18,232 bases of DNA from NCBI GenBank assembly GCA_013911715.1, contig JACEST010000023.1:1-18232 (forward strand), written 5' to 3'. This stretch comes from Sphingopyxis sp. GTDB taxonomy: Bacteria; Pseudomonadota; Alphaproteobacteria; Sphingomonadales; Sphingomonadaceae. The notes beneath the pieces are model-generated. The model was not told the DNA's origin. It ran no database searches and worked only from the letters and a program-made list of their open reading frames with translations. Below, piece by piece: positions 7,280-15,200 of the stretch. A program made the position numbers and the translations under genes. Position 1 is the stretch's first letter. Each line of letters opens with the position of its first letter.

Positions 7280-8392
7280 TCAATCCGTTCTTTCCTGTCC
7301 CGCCACTTGCAAGGGAAATTCGATCACGACCAGAAAGCCGCCCTCGGGACCTGAACGCACATCGAACCGGCTGCGTTCCCCAAAGGCCTGAGCGAGCCGG
7401 TCACGAATATTGGCCAGCCCGACGCCGGTGGAATCTGTCGTCATTGGCAAGGTGAGGGCTGTTGGCACGACTGACAATCCCGGACCGTTGTCCGACACGG
7501 TAATCCGCACATTTTGACCGGCGAGTTGCGCCGCTACCGTAATATCGGCGCCATCCTCTTGCGGCGAGACCGCATATTTGATCGCATTTTCGATGAGTGG
7601 CTGGAGCAGCAGCGACGGCAACCGTGCCTGTTCGACCCCCGGATCGATGCTGAAATGCGGGCGGAGGCGGTCTTCGAAGCGCATCTTTTCAATGTCGAGG
7701 TAAAGTTTAAGCGTCTCGATCTCTTGCGCCAGCGTGACCTGTGCCGTGGGTTCATTGGCCAGTGTATAGCGCAGGAACGACGACAGCCGCGACAGCATCG
7801 CGTTGGCGGGGCCGGTCTGTTTGAGCAGCACCAAGGTCGAAATGCTGTTGAGCGTGTTGAACAGGAAATGGGGATTGAGCTGGTAGCGTAGCATCGCCAG
7901 CTGCGCCGAGGCCGCCTGCGCTTCGAGCCGCAGCATGCGGTCCTGCTGCTCTTCCAGCTTCAGAAAATAGTTGATCGCATAATAAAGCGCCGACCACGCC
8001 CCGATCGACGTCGCATCGATGTAAAAGGCGAACAGGAACAGACTGGTAAAGCCGACCTCGCTGTCAGGATTCTGGATTTGCGCGATCCACGCATCGATGA
8101 AGGCCCAGGTTCCGGTGGCGAGCCCGGCGAGGACGAACGACAGGCTCCACATCCACAGCGGGCGGCTTTCGATCAGGCGACTATAAAAAACCGACAGGAT
8201 CAGCGTCAGCGAAAAGCCGGTAATCGCCGAAATCGTCTGCGGGACCAGAAAGGAGATCGGCTGGCCATTGGCGATGCCCGACACCCCGCGCAGGCCGAGC
8301 CAGGCGAGCCAGCCAAGCGTCTGCAACCGCCAGAAGGCGCGCACCTTGTCGTCGAAAAACGGACCCGGATCGGACAGCGCCAGCAGCGACAT
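7280..8392 (-). CDS. LytS/YehU-type membrane sensor histidine kinase (His_kinase family)
   Basis: Sensor kinase of 370 residues, cognate to the downstream LytTR regulator. About four hydrophobic segments (residues 25-42, 47-74, 79-105 and 113-143) form the N-terminal membrane part; no periplasmic or PAS domain is visible. The phosphoacceptor region is YQLNPHFLFNTLNS with H175. The ATPase part follows: LIENAIKYAV (N269), DNGPGL (301-306) and GVGLANIRDRL. The frame is open back to 8647, but that extension runs through the HxlR gene in another frame and lacks hydrophobic or conserved sequence, so the ATG at 8392 is chosen. It begins 46 nt after the HxlR stop. The input signal is unknown. Confidence 0.93.
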   Translation of the reverse strand: MSLLALSDPGPFFDDKVRAFWRLQTLGWLAWLGLRGVSGIANGQPISFLVPQTISAITGFSLTLILSVFYSRLIESRPLWMWSLSFVLAGLATGTWAFIDAWIAQIQNPDSEVGFTSLFLFAFYIDATSIGAWSALYYAINYFLKLEEQQDRMLRLEAQAASAQLAMLRYQLNPHFLFNTLNSISTLVLLKQTGPANAMLSRLSSFLRYTLANEPTAQVTLAQEIETLKLYLDIEKMRFEDRLRPHFSIDPGVEQARLPSLLLQPLIENAIKYAVSPQEDGADITVAAQLAGQNVRITVSDNGPGLSVVPTALTLPMTTDSTGVGLANIRDRLAQAFGERSRFDVRSGPEGGFLVVIEFPLQVAGQERTD

Positions 8393-8438
8393 GGGGGCGG
8401 GACGGTCGGCGATCAGCGGCGGCGCGGCGACGGCAGCA

Positions 8439-8942
8439 TCATTCGGCCGCGGCCACAAGGGGCCGTGCGCTGCCAATCGGCTGCACCTCGGCGCGATGTT
8501 TCCAGCACAATTCCATATAGCCCAGCGCGCGGCCGTCATGCGCCTGAAGCACGACGGTGCGGATCGGCTGTTCGTCGCGCCTGTCGACCAGCACCGGCGT
8601 CGATGGCACGCCGCCGCCCCATTTTTCGCCCCATTGGCGCAGTGCAATCATCGCAGGCAGCAGGTCGGTGCCCTTTTCGGTCAGCGCATAATGCACCTTG
8701 CGCCGGTCGCACGTCATCACCTGGCGTTCGAGCACGCCATGTTCGGTCAGCCGCGCCAGCCGGTTCGACAAGATATTGCGCGCAATGCCCAGCACCTGCT
8801 GAAATTCCTCGAAATGATGGACGCCGTTGAAGGCCGCGCGCAGGATCATGAACGACCAGCGTTCGCCCATCGCCTCGAGCGCGACGGGAAGGGCGCAATT
8901 CAGACCTTCGGCCTCGCTCAGCGGCTCGCGTAATTTTCCCAT
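8439..8942 (-). CDS. HxlR-family winged-helix transcriptional regulator
   Basis: A 167-residue regulator with the HxlR hallmark: an N-terminal Cys (C16) followed by the ALEAMGERWSFMILR helix, then HFEEFQQVLGIARNILSNRLARL (helix-turn-helix) and the wing VHYALTEKG. HxlR proteins often sense redox or electrophile stress through this Cys. The C-terminal 55 residues after the wing are longer than the minimal family and carry a second Cys (C146). The gene lies between the glycosyltransferase (30 nt upstream) and the histidine kinase (46 nt downstream), all on the same strand. Its regulatory targets are not evident. Confidence 0.9.
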   Translation of the reverse strand: MGKLREPLSEAEGLNCALPVALEAMGERWSFMILRAAFNGVHHFEEFQQVLGIARNILSNRLARLTEHGVLERQVMTCDRRKVHYALTEKGTDLLPAMIALRQWGEKWGGGVPSTPVLVDRRDEQPIRTVVLQAHDGRALGYMELCWKHRAEVQPIGSARPLVAAAE

Positions 8943-8972
8943 CCCCGCACTTTACCGCAAAATCATGCGCTG

Positions 8973-9848
8973 TCACATAAAAGTCTGATGTCGCAGTACG
9001 CGCATCATGTGCCATGCCAGCGACGGCAACTGGCGCAGTGCCGTCAGCGGAGCCAGTCGCAGCGCCCGAAACAGCAGATCGGTACGAAGCCGGAAATGGT
9101 TGCGCCGGAACAGGCCAAGCAGTGCCGCGCCGCGTTTGGCCGGGGGCACATGCCCCGTCAGCCCCTCCAGCACCACATCGGTGGTCATCGCCTGGATTGC
9201 GGCGGCGCGCTGGTTGGTGAGACTGCGCGGGTGCTTGCGATACAGATAAAGATCCTCAGCGACATGGCAAAAGCGATAGTGCGCCGCCGCGCGCAGCCAA
9301 AAATCATAATCCTCGGCACCGAACAGTTCGGGGTCATAACCGCCCAATGCAAATTCCACCTCGCGCCGGTATAAAAAGCTGGCCCCGACATTGTTCCCGA
9401 GCAGCAGATCGGTGGCCGGTCCGGTGGTTATCCGCTCGATCGCGTCGCCCGCCGGGTCGATGACGGTGTAATCGCTGTGCGCGACAGCGCAGTCGGGATG
9501 TGCATCGAGCGCCGCGACGAGCCGTTCAAGCTGCTGCGGGCGCAGGATATTGTCGTCCGATGTCCAGCTGAAATAGCTGCCGCGCGCATGGGCAAAGCCG
9601 GTGTTGAGCGCTGCGGGCAATCCCACATTGGTGTCGAGGCGGATGATGCGAACCCGCGCATCGCCAGCCGCCGCCGCGGCCAGCAGTGCGGGCGAGGCGT
9701 CCGACGAGGCGTCATCGACGCAAATCAGCTCATAATCGGCCAAGCTTTGCGCCGCGATCGAGGCCAGCGCGTCGCCCAGATAGGCCGCGCCATTGTGCAC
9801 CGGCAGCACCAGCGAGACGCGCGGAACAGGGGAAACGTCAGGGTTCAC
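8973..9848 (-). CDS. family 2 glycosyltransferase (GT-A fold)
   Basis: Predicted to transfer a sugar from a nucleotide donor to a surface polysaccharide, lipid or protein acceptor. The 291-residue chain has the GT2 start VSLVLPVHNGAAYLGDALAS, the nucleotide-binding CVDDASSD (D45/D46), the metal-binding TSDDN (D98/D99) and the acceptor/base region GAEDYDFWLR (E179/D180). No membrane helix is clear. The acceptor is unknown. Two GTG starts are possible, at 9854 and 9848; the AAGAGG ribosome site overlaps the first, so the second is used. No other sugar genes are nearby, so it looks like a stand-alone gene. Confidence 0.9.
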   Translation of the reverse strand: MNPDVSPVPRVSLVLPVHNGAAYLGDALASIAAQSLADYELICVDDASSDASPALLAAAAAGDARVRIIRLDTNVGLPAALNTGFAHARGSYFSWTSDDNILRPQQLERLVAALDAHPDCAVAHSDYTVIDPAGDAIERITTGPATDLLLGNNVGASFLYRREVEFALGGYDPELFGAEDYDFWLRAAAHYRFCHVAEDLYLYRKHPRSLTNQRAAAIQAMTTDVVLEGLTGHVPPAKRGAALLGLFRRNHFRLRTDLLFRALRLAPLTALRQLPSLAWHMMRVLRHQTFM

Positions 9849-9853
9849 GCGCA

Positions 9854-9859
9854 CCTCTT
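9854..9859 (-). promoter_or_regulatory. ribosome binding site deciding the GT2 start
   Basis: AAGAGG on the minus strand lies 5 nt before the GTG at 9848 and overlaps the upstream in-frame GTG at 9854-9852. That makes the downstream codon the likely start. Confidence 0.6.
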
Positions 9860-9952
9860 AGGGCCGAATGGCGCGATGCAGAACCGGATTAACCACAACC
9901 GACCCCGCAAGTTTCGCTTGCGTCGCCTGTGCATAGCAGGACAACTGCGCTT

Positions 9953-12043
9953 ATGCTCAGGCAATATGAACTGGTGGAGCGCATCCGCGACTATGATCCT
10001 GACGCCGACGAGGCGCTGATCAACCGCGCCTATGTGTTCACCGTGCAGAAGCATGGCAGCCAGCTGCGCGCGTCGGGCGACCCCTATTTCAGCCACCCGG
10101 TCGAGGTCGCGGGCATATTGACCGAGCTTCGGCTCGACACCGAATCGATCATCACCGCGCTGCTCCACGACACGCTCGAAGACACGCTGACCACGCCGCA
10201 AGAGATTGAGCGATTGTTCGGCCCCAATGTTGCGCGGCTGGTCGACGGCGTGACCAAGTTGAGCAAGATTGAGGCGCAGACCGAAAATGAGCGCGCCGCC
10301 GAAAATCTGCGCAAATTCCTGCTCGCCATGTCGGACGATATCCGCGTGCTGCTCGTCAAGCTGGCTGACCGGCTGCACAATATGCGTACGTTGCACCATA
10401 TCAAGGACCCGGCCAAGCGGCGGCGCATCGCCAAGGAAACAATGGATATTTATGCTCCGCTGGCCGAGCGGATCGGCATGTATGAATATATGCGCGAGAT
10501 GCAGCTGCTCGCGTTTCGCGAGCTCGAGCCCGAGGCCAGCGAGACCATCACCGGGCGGCTGTCAAAGCTGTCGGCGGGCGGCAAGGATCAGGTCGCGCGC
10601 ATCCAGCGCGATTTTACCGAATTGCTCAAAGCTTCGCTGATCGAGGCCGATGTGTCGGGGCGCGAAAAACATCCCTATTCGATCTGGCGCAAGATGCAGG
10701 AACGCCATGTCAGTTTCGAACAGGTCACCGACATCATCGCGTTCCGCATCATCACGCCGACCGACGATGATTGTTACAAGGCGCTGGGCCTGATTCACCG
10801 CAAATGGAAAATGGTGCCGGGGCGGTTCAAGGATTATATCTCGACCCCCAAGCGCAACGGTTACCGTTCGCTCCACACCACCATCATGCACCAATTGAAC
10901 ATGCGCATCGAGATTCAGATTCGCAGCAAGGGCATGCATCAGCAAAGCGAATTCGGCCTCGCCGCCCACTGGGCCTATAAGCAAAAGGGCGGCCCCGACG
11001 GTCAGGCCGGGTGGATTCGCGACCTGATCGAGATCCTCGAACAGACGCACGATGCCGACGAACTGCTCGAAAACACGCGCATCGCGATGTACCAGGACCG
11101 CATCTTTGCCTTCACCCCCAAGGGCGCACTGCACCAATTGCCCAAGGGCGCGACGCCGATCGATTTTGCCTATGCGGTCCACACCAAATTGGGCGACCGC
11201 ACCGTCGGGGCAAAGATCAACGGGCGGCTGGTGCCGATGCGCACCCAATTGAACAATGGCGACACGGTCGAAATATTGGTGTCGGATAAACAGACGCCGC
11301 AGCCCGCCTGGCTGGGCTTTAGCGTGACCGCAAAGGCGCGCGCGGCGATTCGCCGCCATGGTCGCGGACAGGAGCGCGTCCAGCTGATCGCGCTTGGCCG
11401 CCAGCTTTATAATGAATTGGTCGCGCGGTTGCCGGGCAAAATCGGCGACAAGGCGCGCGGCGAAGCGCTCAAACGCCTGAAGCTAGAGGATGACAATGCG
11501 CTCTATGTCGCGATTGCCCGCCAACGGCTACGCGACAATGATGTGCTTGAGGCACTGGTGCCCGGCGTCACCAGCGACAAGAAGCTGAAACCCGGCCGGT
11601 TGCGGCAAGGTGCGGCGGTGTCGATTGCCGGGCTGACCCCCGGCGTTGCCTATAAGCTGGCCGAATGTTGCCATCCGGTGCCGGGCGACCGCATCATCGG
11701 CCTGGGCCGCGAGAATATCGGGATCGAGGTGCACACCATCGATTGCCCCGAACTGGCCAATGGCGTCGATGCCGACTGGATTGATCTGGCGTGGCAAGAG
11801 GACAGCGAGGGCGGCAGCGCGCGCCTGTCGGTCGTGGTGCCCAACGAACCCGGCACGCTGGCCGAAATGGCTAGCATATTGGCGGCGCACGACGCCAATA
11901 TCATGAACCTGCGCATCAGCGCGCGTGAGGGCGATTTCCACACCTATGAGGTGATGGTCGAGGTGCAGGATGTCCACCACCTGATGCGCATCCTGTCCGC
12001 CTTGCGTGCGTCGGACACGGTGGTGCAGGCCGAGCGGGGGTAG
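9953..12043 (+). CDS. rsh: bifunctional (p)ppGpp synthetase/hydrolase (Rel/SpoT homologue)
   Basis: Stringent-response enzyme that makes and degrades (p)ppGpp. The 696 residues show all expected domains. An HD hydrolase domain has FSHPVEVA (H48), HDTLEDT (H72-D73) and VKLADRLHN (D139). The synthetase has EKHPYSIWRKM (239-248), VTDIIAFRI and the RFKD motif (291-294), followed by NGYRSLHT and IEIQIRS. The RXKD form is the one found in bifunctional enzymes rather than RelA-type EXDD. A TGS domain (about 382-444), a zinc-finger-like segment with ECCHPVPGD (571-579) and a C-terminal ACT domain (about 622-696) follow. An upstream in-frame GTG at 9929 exists, but ATG 9953 with CAGGA about 12 nt before it is preferred. 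Both catalytic halves look intact. Confidence 0.96.
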   Translation: MLRQYELVERIRDYDPDADEALINRAYVFTVQKHGSQLRASGDPYFSHPVEVAGILTELRLDTESIITALLHDTLEDTLTTPQEIERLFGPNVARLVDGVTKLSKIEAQTENERAAENLRKFLLAMSDDIRVLLVKLADRLHNMRTLHHIKDPAKRRRIAKETMDIYAPLAERIGMYEYMREMQLLAFRELEPEASETITGRLSKLSAGGKDQVARIQRDFTELLKASLIEADVSGREKHPYSIWRKMQERHVSFEQVTDIIAFRIITPTDDDCYKALGLIHRKWKMVPGRFKDYISTPKRNGYRSLHTTIMHQLNMRIEIQIRSKGMHQQSEFGLAAHWAYKQKGGPDGQAGWIRDLIEILEQTHDADELLENTRIAMYQDRIFAFTPKGALHQLPKGATPIDFAYAVHTKLGDRTVGAKINGRLVPMRTQLNNGDTVEILVSDKQTPQPAWLGFSVTAKARAAIRRHGRGQERVQLIALGRQLYNELVARLPGKIGDKARGEALKRLKLEDDNALYVAIARQRLRDNDVLEALVPGVTSDKKLKPGRLRQGAAVSIAGLTPGVAYKLAECCHPVPGDRIIGLGRENIGIEVHTIDCPELANGVDADWIDLAWQEDSEGGSARLSVVVPNEPGTLAEMASILAAHDANIMNLRISAREGDFHTYEVMVEVQDVHHLMRILSALRASDTVVQAERG

Positions 12044-12069
12044 GGCGGCGTGCCAAACATTTGAACCAT

Positions 12070-12094
12070 CGTCATCCCGGACTTGATCCAGGAC
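12070..12094. repeat. fragment of a dispersed palindromic repeat
   Basis: The stretch CGTCATCCCGGACTTGATCC followed by AGGA forms a short imperfect hairpin (TCCCGGA/TCCAGGA). I recall this motif, usually continuing as a longer palindrome, as a common intergenic repeat in alphaproteobacteria; that is memory, not a search. Only the left half is clear here. Confidence 0.4.
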
Positions 12095-12119
12095 AACAAA
12101 CGACAGAAGCGCGTTAGGC

Positions 12120-12206
12120 AATTAAGGGGACACGAGACTTAATTCAAAGCGCGATCAGGCGGCGCCTGCCGAGCCGCCCTGAATTAAGTCTCGTGTCCCC
12201 TTAATT
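12120..12206. repeat. perfect 26-bp inverted repeat with GC-rich inner hairpin (REP/MITE-like)
   Basis: Arms 12120-12145 and 12181-12206 are exact reverse complements built round GGGGACACGAGACTTAATT. They enclose 35 nt that can fold further (AGGCGGC with GCCGCCCT). AT-rich termini flank the GC-rich core. It sits between the convergent rsh and cytochrome genes, ending 21 nt before the cytochrome stop, and could end both transcripts. The arm sequence resembles hairpins associated with REP/Y1-transposase elements (recollection). Next to it the 9-mer TTAATTACT occurs twice (12201-12209 and 12215-12223). Confidence 0.75.
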
Positions 12207-12227
12207 ACTACCACTTAATTACTGCAC

Positions 12228-15200
12228 TCACGGCGTGTCCCGCACCCTGTACAACAGCGACTTACCGTCCTTCTGGTACAGAAACAGCGCTTCCATCTCT
12301 ACCCTCGTAAACGGTCGCGATCCCAGCCGGCCAAACACCGCAATCTGACCCCCCGTTTCATCCACCGCGCGGTCGCGGTCGAGGCCTTTGGACAGCGCCA
12401 GCGCCGCGCTCGGCGTTTTTGCCCAGGCGATCAGTTCGGGCACCGGGCGCGGCGAGAAGCCGTAGAAATTGGGCTGGGTTGACGGGCTGGTCAGCTGGAG
12501 AATCTTCACCCCGCCTACCCCATCGGCGACATAGGCGAACAGCGAGGCGTTGGTCGTCGCAACCATCACATCTTCGGCGTCGTTCATCAGCCCGCCAAAG
12601 GTCAGCGCGGGCCACACCTGCGGCGCGGCGGGGCGCGTGACATCGACGATCACCAGCCCATCCGCCTTCGCCGCGACATAAAGATAGGTGCGCGCGAGAT
12701 AGAGTTTGCGCGCATTGGCCAGGCGGATCGTGCCCGATGGAATGGCCGCCGGTTTGCGCAGGTCGGTGACGTCGAACAATTTGACCCCGTCGGCGTCGGT
12801 GACCCACAGATAGCGGAACTGGATCGCGCTCGCACGCGCGTCGGTCAGCGCGATTTGCGCGGTCACGCGCGGTTCGAGCGGCTTGTCGAGGTCAACTACG
12901 ACCAAACCGCTGTCGGTGGTGATGTAGGCGACCGTTCCGGCCAGATTGATATGCCGCGCACCGGCGAGCATATTGCCGGGGTTCCAGGTCAGCGCGCGCG
13001 TGAGCTTGTTGTTGCGAAACTCGCCGTCGGCCATGGTGTCGATGTCGACCAGGATCAGGCCCTCGACGCTGTCGGTGATGACGGCATAGCGATAAATCTC
13101 GTGCATCACCTGTTCCTGATTGTCCGGGAAATTGGCGGTGATGCCCCGATTGCGCTTGACCGAAATCGGCTGGGTCGTGCTGATCGACATGCACGTCGCG
13201 TTGCTGGTCTTGACATGCGTGTCATGGCCGAGCGCGCTGAAGGGTGACCGGATGATGCGCTCCGAAAAGCCCTTATTGCCAATGCTGGCGATGTCATAGA
13301 CGCGGAAACCGCCGCGCCCCTCGGCGACATAGATATATTCGCCGCGCTGCTGCAGGCAGTTTACCTGCCCGCCGGTGCCCTGGACGATATTGGCAAATTC
13401 CTCGAGCGCCTGGGTTTCGCCCGAAAATTTCTTGTCGAAGGTCTTGCCGCGCACCCAGTTTTTGAGCTCGCGGCTATTTTGGTCGACATGGAGTTTGTAA
13501 AAATCGGGATAGGCATAGCGGTGCAAATAGCTGCCGATCACCGCCTGCGGCTCGTCCCATTCGGTGACGCGCGTCGCCTGAAAACCATTCTCCATCCCCG
13601 ACCAGACGTTGAGGCCGACGAAATTTACGAAATTGGTGCCGAGCAACAGCAGCTGCGACATGATGGCGTTGTTGTCGTCCTGGTCCGACAGGTGGCAATC
13701 GCTGCACTGTTTGGTTTCGGTCAGCCGCACGGTGTGCGGGAAATGCGGCGCAAAGGCTTGGGACGAATAGCCCGCCGAGGAAATCGGCGGTTGCTGGACA
13801 TAGATGCGCTCGCGGTTGATGTTGGTCGATGACAGCACCAGCGCCGAGGTCGAGCGCACCGGCGCGATGATGTTGCCCTTGGTCGTCTGGTGCCGCCCGA
13901 GCTGAAACATTTCATCGCGCGCGACCTGCGGATTATAGGTGGCAAAGTTGCGCGCCTCATCGCCCTCGAAATGATGGCCCTTGGTTTTCCAGTTCGCTTC
14001 GATCGGCAGATGACAGCCGCCGCAGCTGGTGGTCCACGACAGGTGGCAGGTGAAACAGGTCAGCTTGTCGTCGCCATGCGCGCGTTCGGCGGCGGGGATG
14101 CTGGCATCCCACGCAAATTCGCCCCCCGAATCGCTAGCGCCGCTGCCGAGGCGCGACATCAGTTTGGCGCGCGCGGCCTTGGCGTTGAACTGCGGCGCGC
14201 CCTTGGTCACCGTCTGTTTGACCAGGCTGACCTGCCATTCGAGCTTGGGGTCGACGATCGAGCGCTGGATCAGCCCGACGGCGTTGCCGTCATCATCATA
14301 TTGCCATTCGAACCGCCGCCGTCCGTCGGGGTTGCGCAGCAGCGCCAAATTGGTCCCCTGCGGCCGCGCCGCGACGTTTGATGTCAGCAAAGTGGGCAGC
14401 GCGTCGGCGGTGCCGTGGCAATCCTTGCACCCAATCTCGACCGCGTTCGCAACCTCGCCCTGGATATAGCCATTGCCATGGCTGTCCTGCGCGAAATGGC
14501 AATCGGCGCATTGCATCCCCTTTTCGGCGTGGATGTCCATCATATGGACCGTCTTGCCGGGGTTGATGCCGGCGGGGACGAACTTGCCCTCGACCCCCGG
14601 CCTGTCGGGATCGGCATTATCTTCGCACAGCTTCACCTGTTCGGGCGTGGGCAGCAGCGAACAGCGCTTGCGCCAGCGTTCGGGATCGTCGGCCGCGACG
14701 ATATTGGTCGTGTCGGTGCCGTAAGTGGCCATATTGCCATCGGCGTTCAGCAGATTGCCGCCCCGGTCGCGTTTGAAAATGCCGCGGAAATTCCAGCCAT
14801 GGCCGTGATAGTCGGCAAACTGCGTGTCCTTGTTCGAAGGATTGACGTCATAGACGTCACGCAGGAATTCGACGTCACCCCATAATCCCTTGGCCGCCGC
14901 CGCTTCGGGATTGCGGTCGATGACGGCAAAGGTTTCCGCCGCGGTGGGATAGCGTTGCTGGCGATATTTTTTGGCAAATTGGGCGTCGCTCATCCCCGCC
15001 GGTTTGGGCAGGCTATTCTCCGGCCCCGGCCACAGCTGCGGTGCGTCGGATTCATAATCCCACATGGTGTAGCCCAGGTAGCTGTTCAGAAAGATATTGG
15101 GCTGGTGCATATGGCAATTCATGCACTGCGCGGTCGGGATCGCGCGGGTGAAGGCGTGGCTGATCGGGTGACCCGATTCCTTGCGCTTGCCGCTTTTCGG

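Noticed and set aside
8393..8647. N-terminal extension of the histidine kinase upstream of 8392
   Set aside because: It runs through the HxlR gene in another frame and adds a Cys/Arg-rich stretch with no conservation; ATG 8392 fits the gene boundary.
9906..9940. rsh promoter sharing TGCATAGC with the ftsK upstream region, and a 6-bp CGCAAG/CTTGCG hairpin
   Set aside because: No matching -35 box lies at the right distance and the hairpin is short; the shared 8-mer may be chance.
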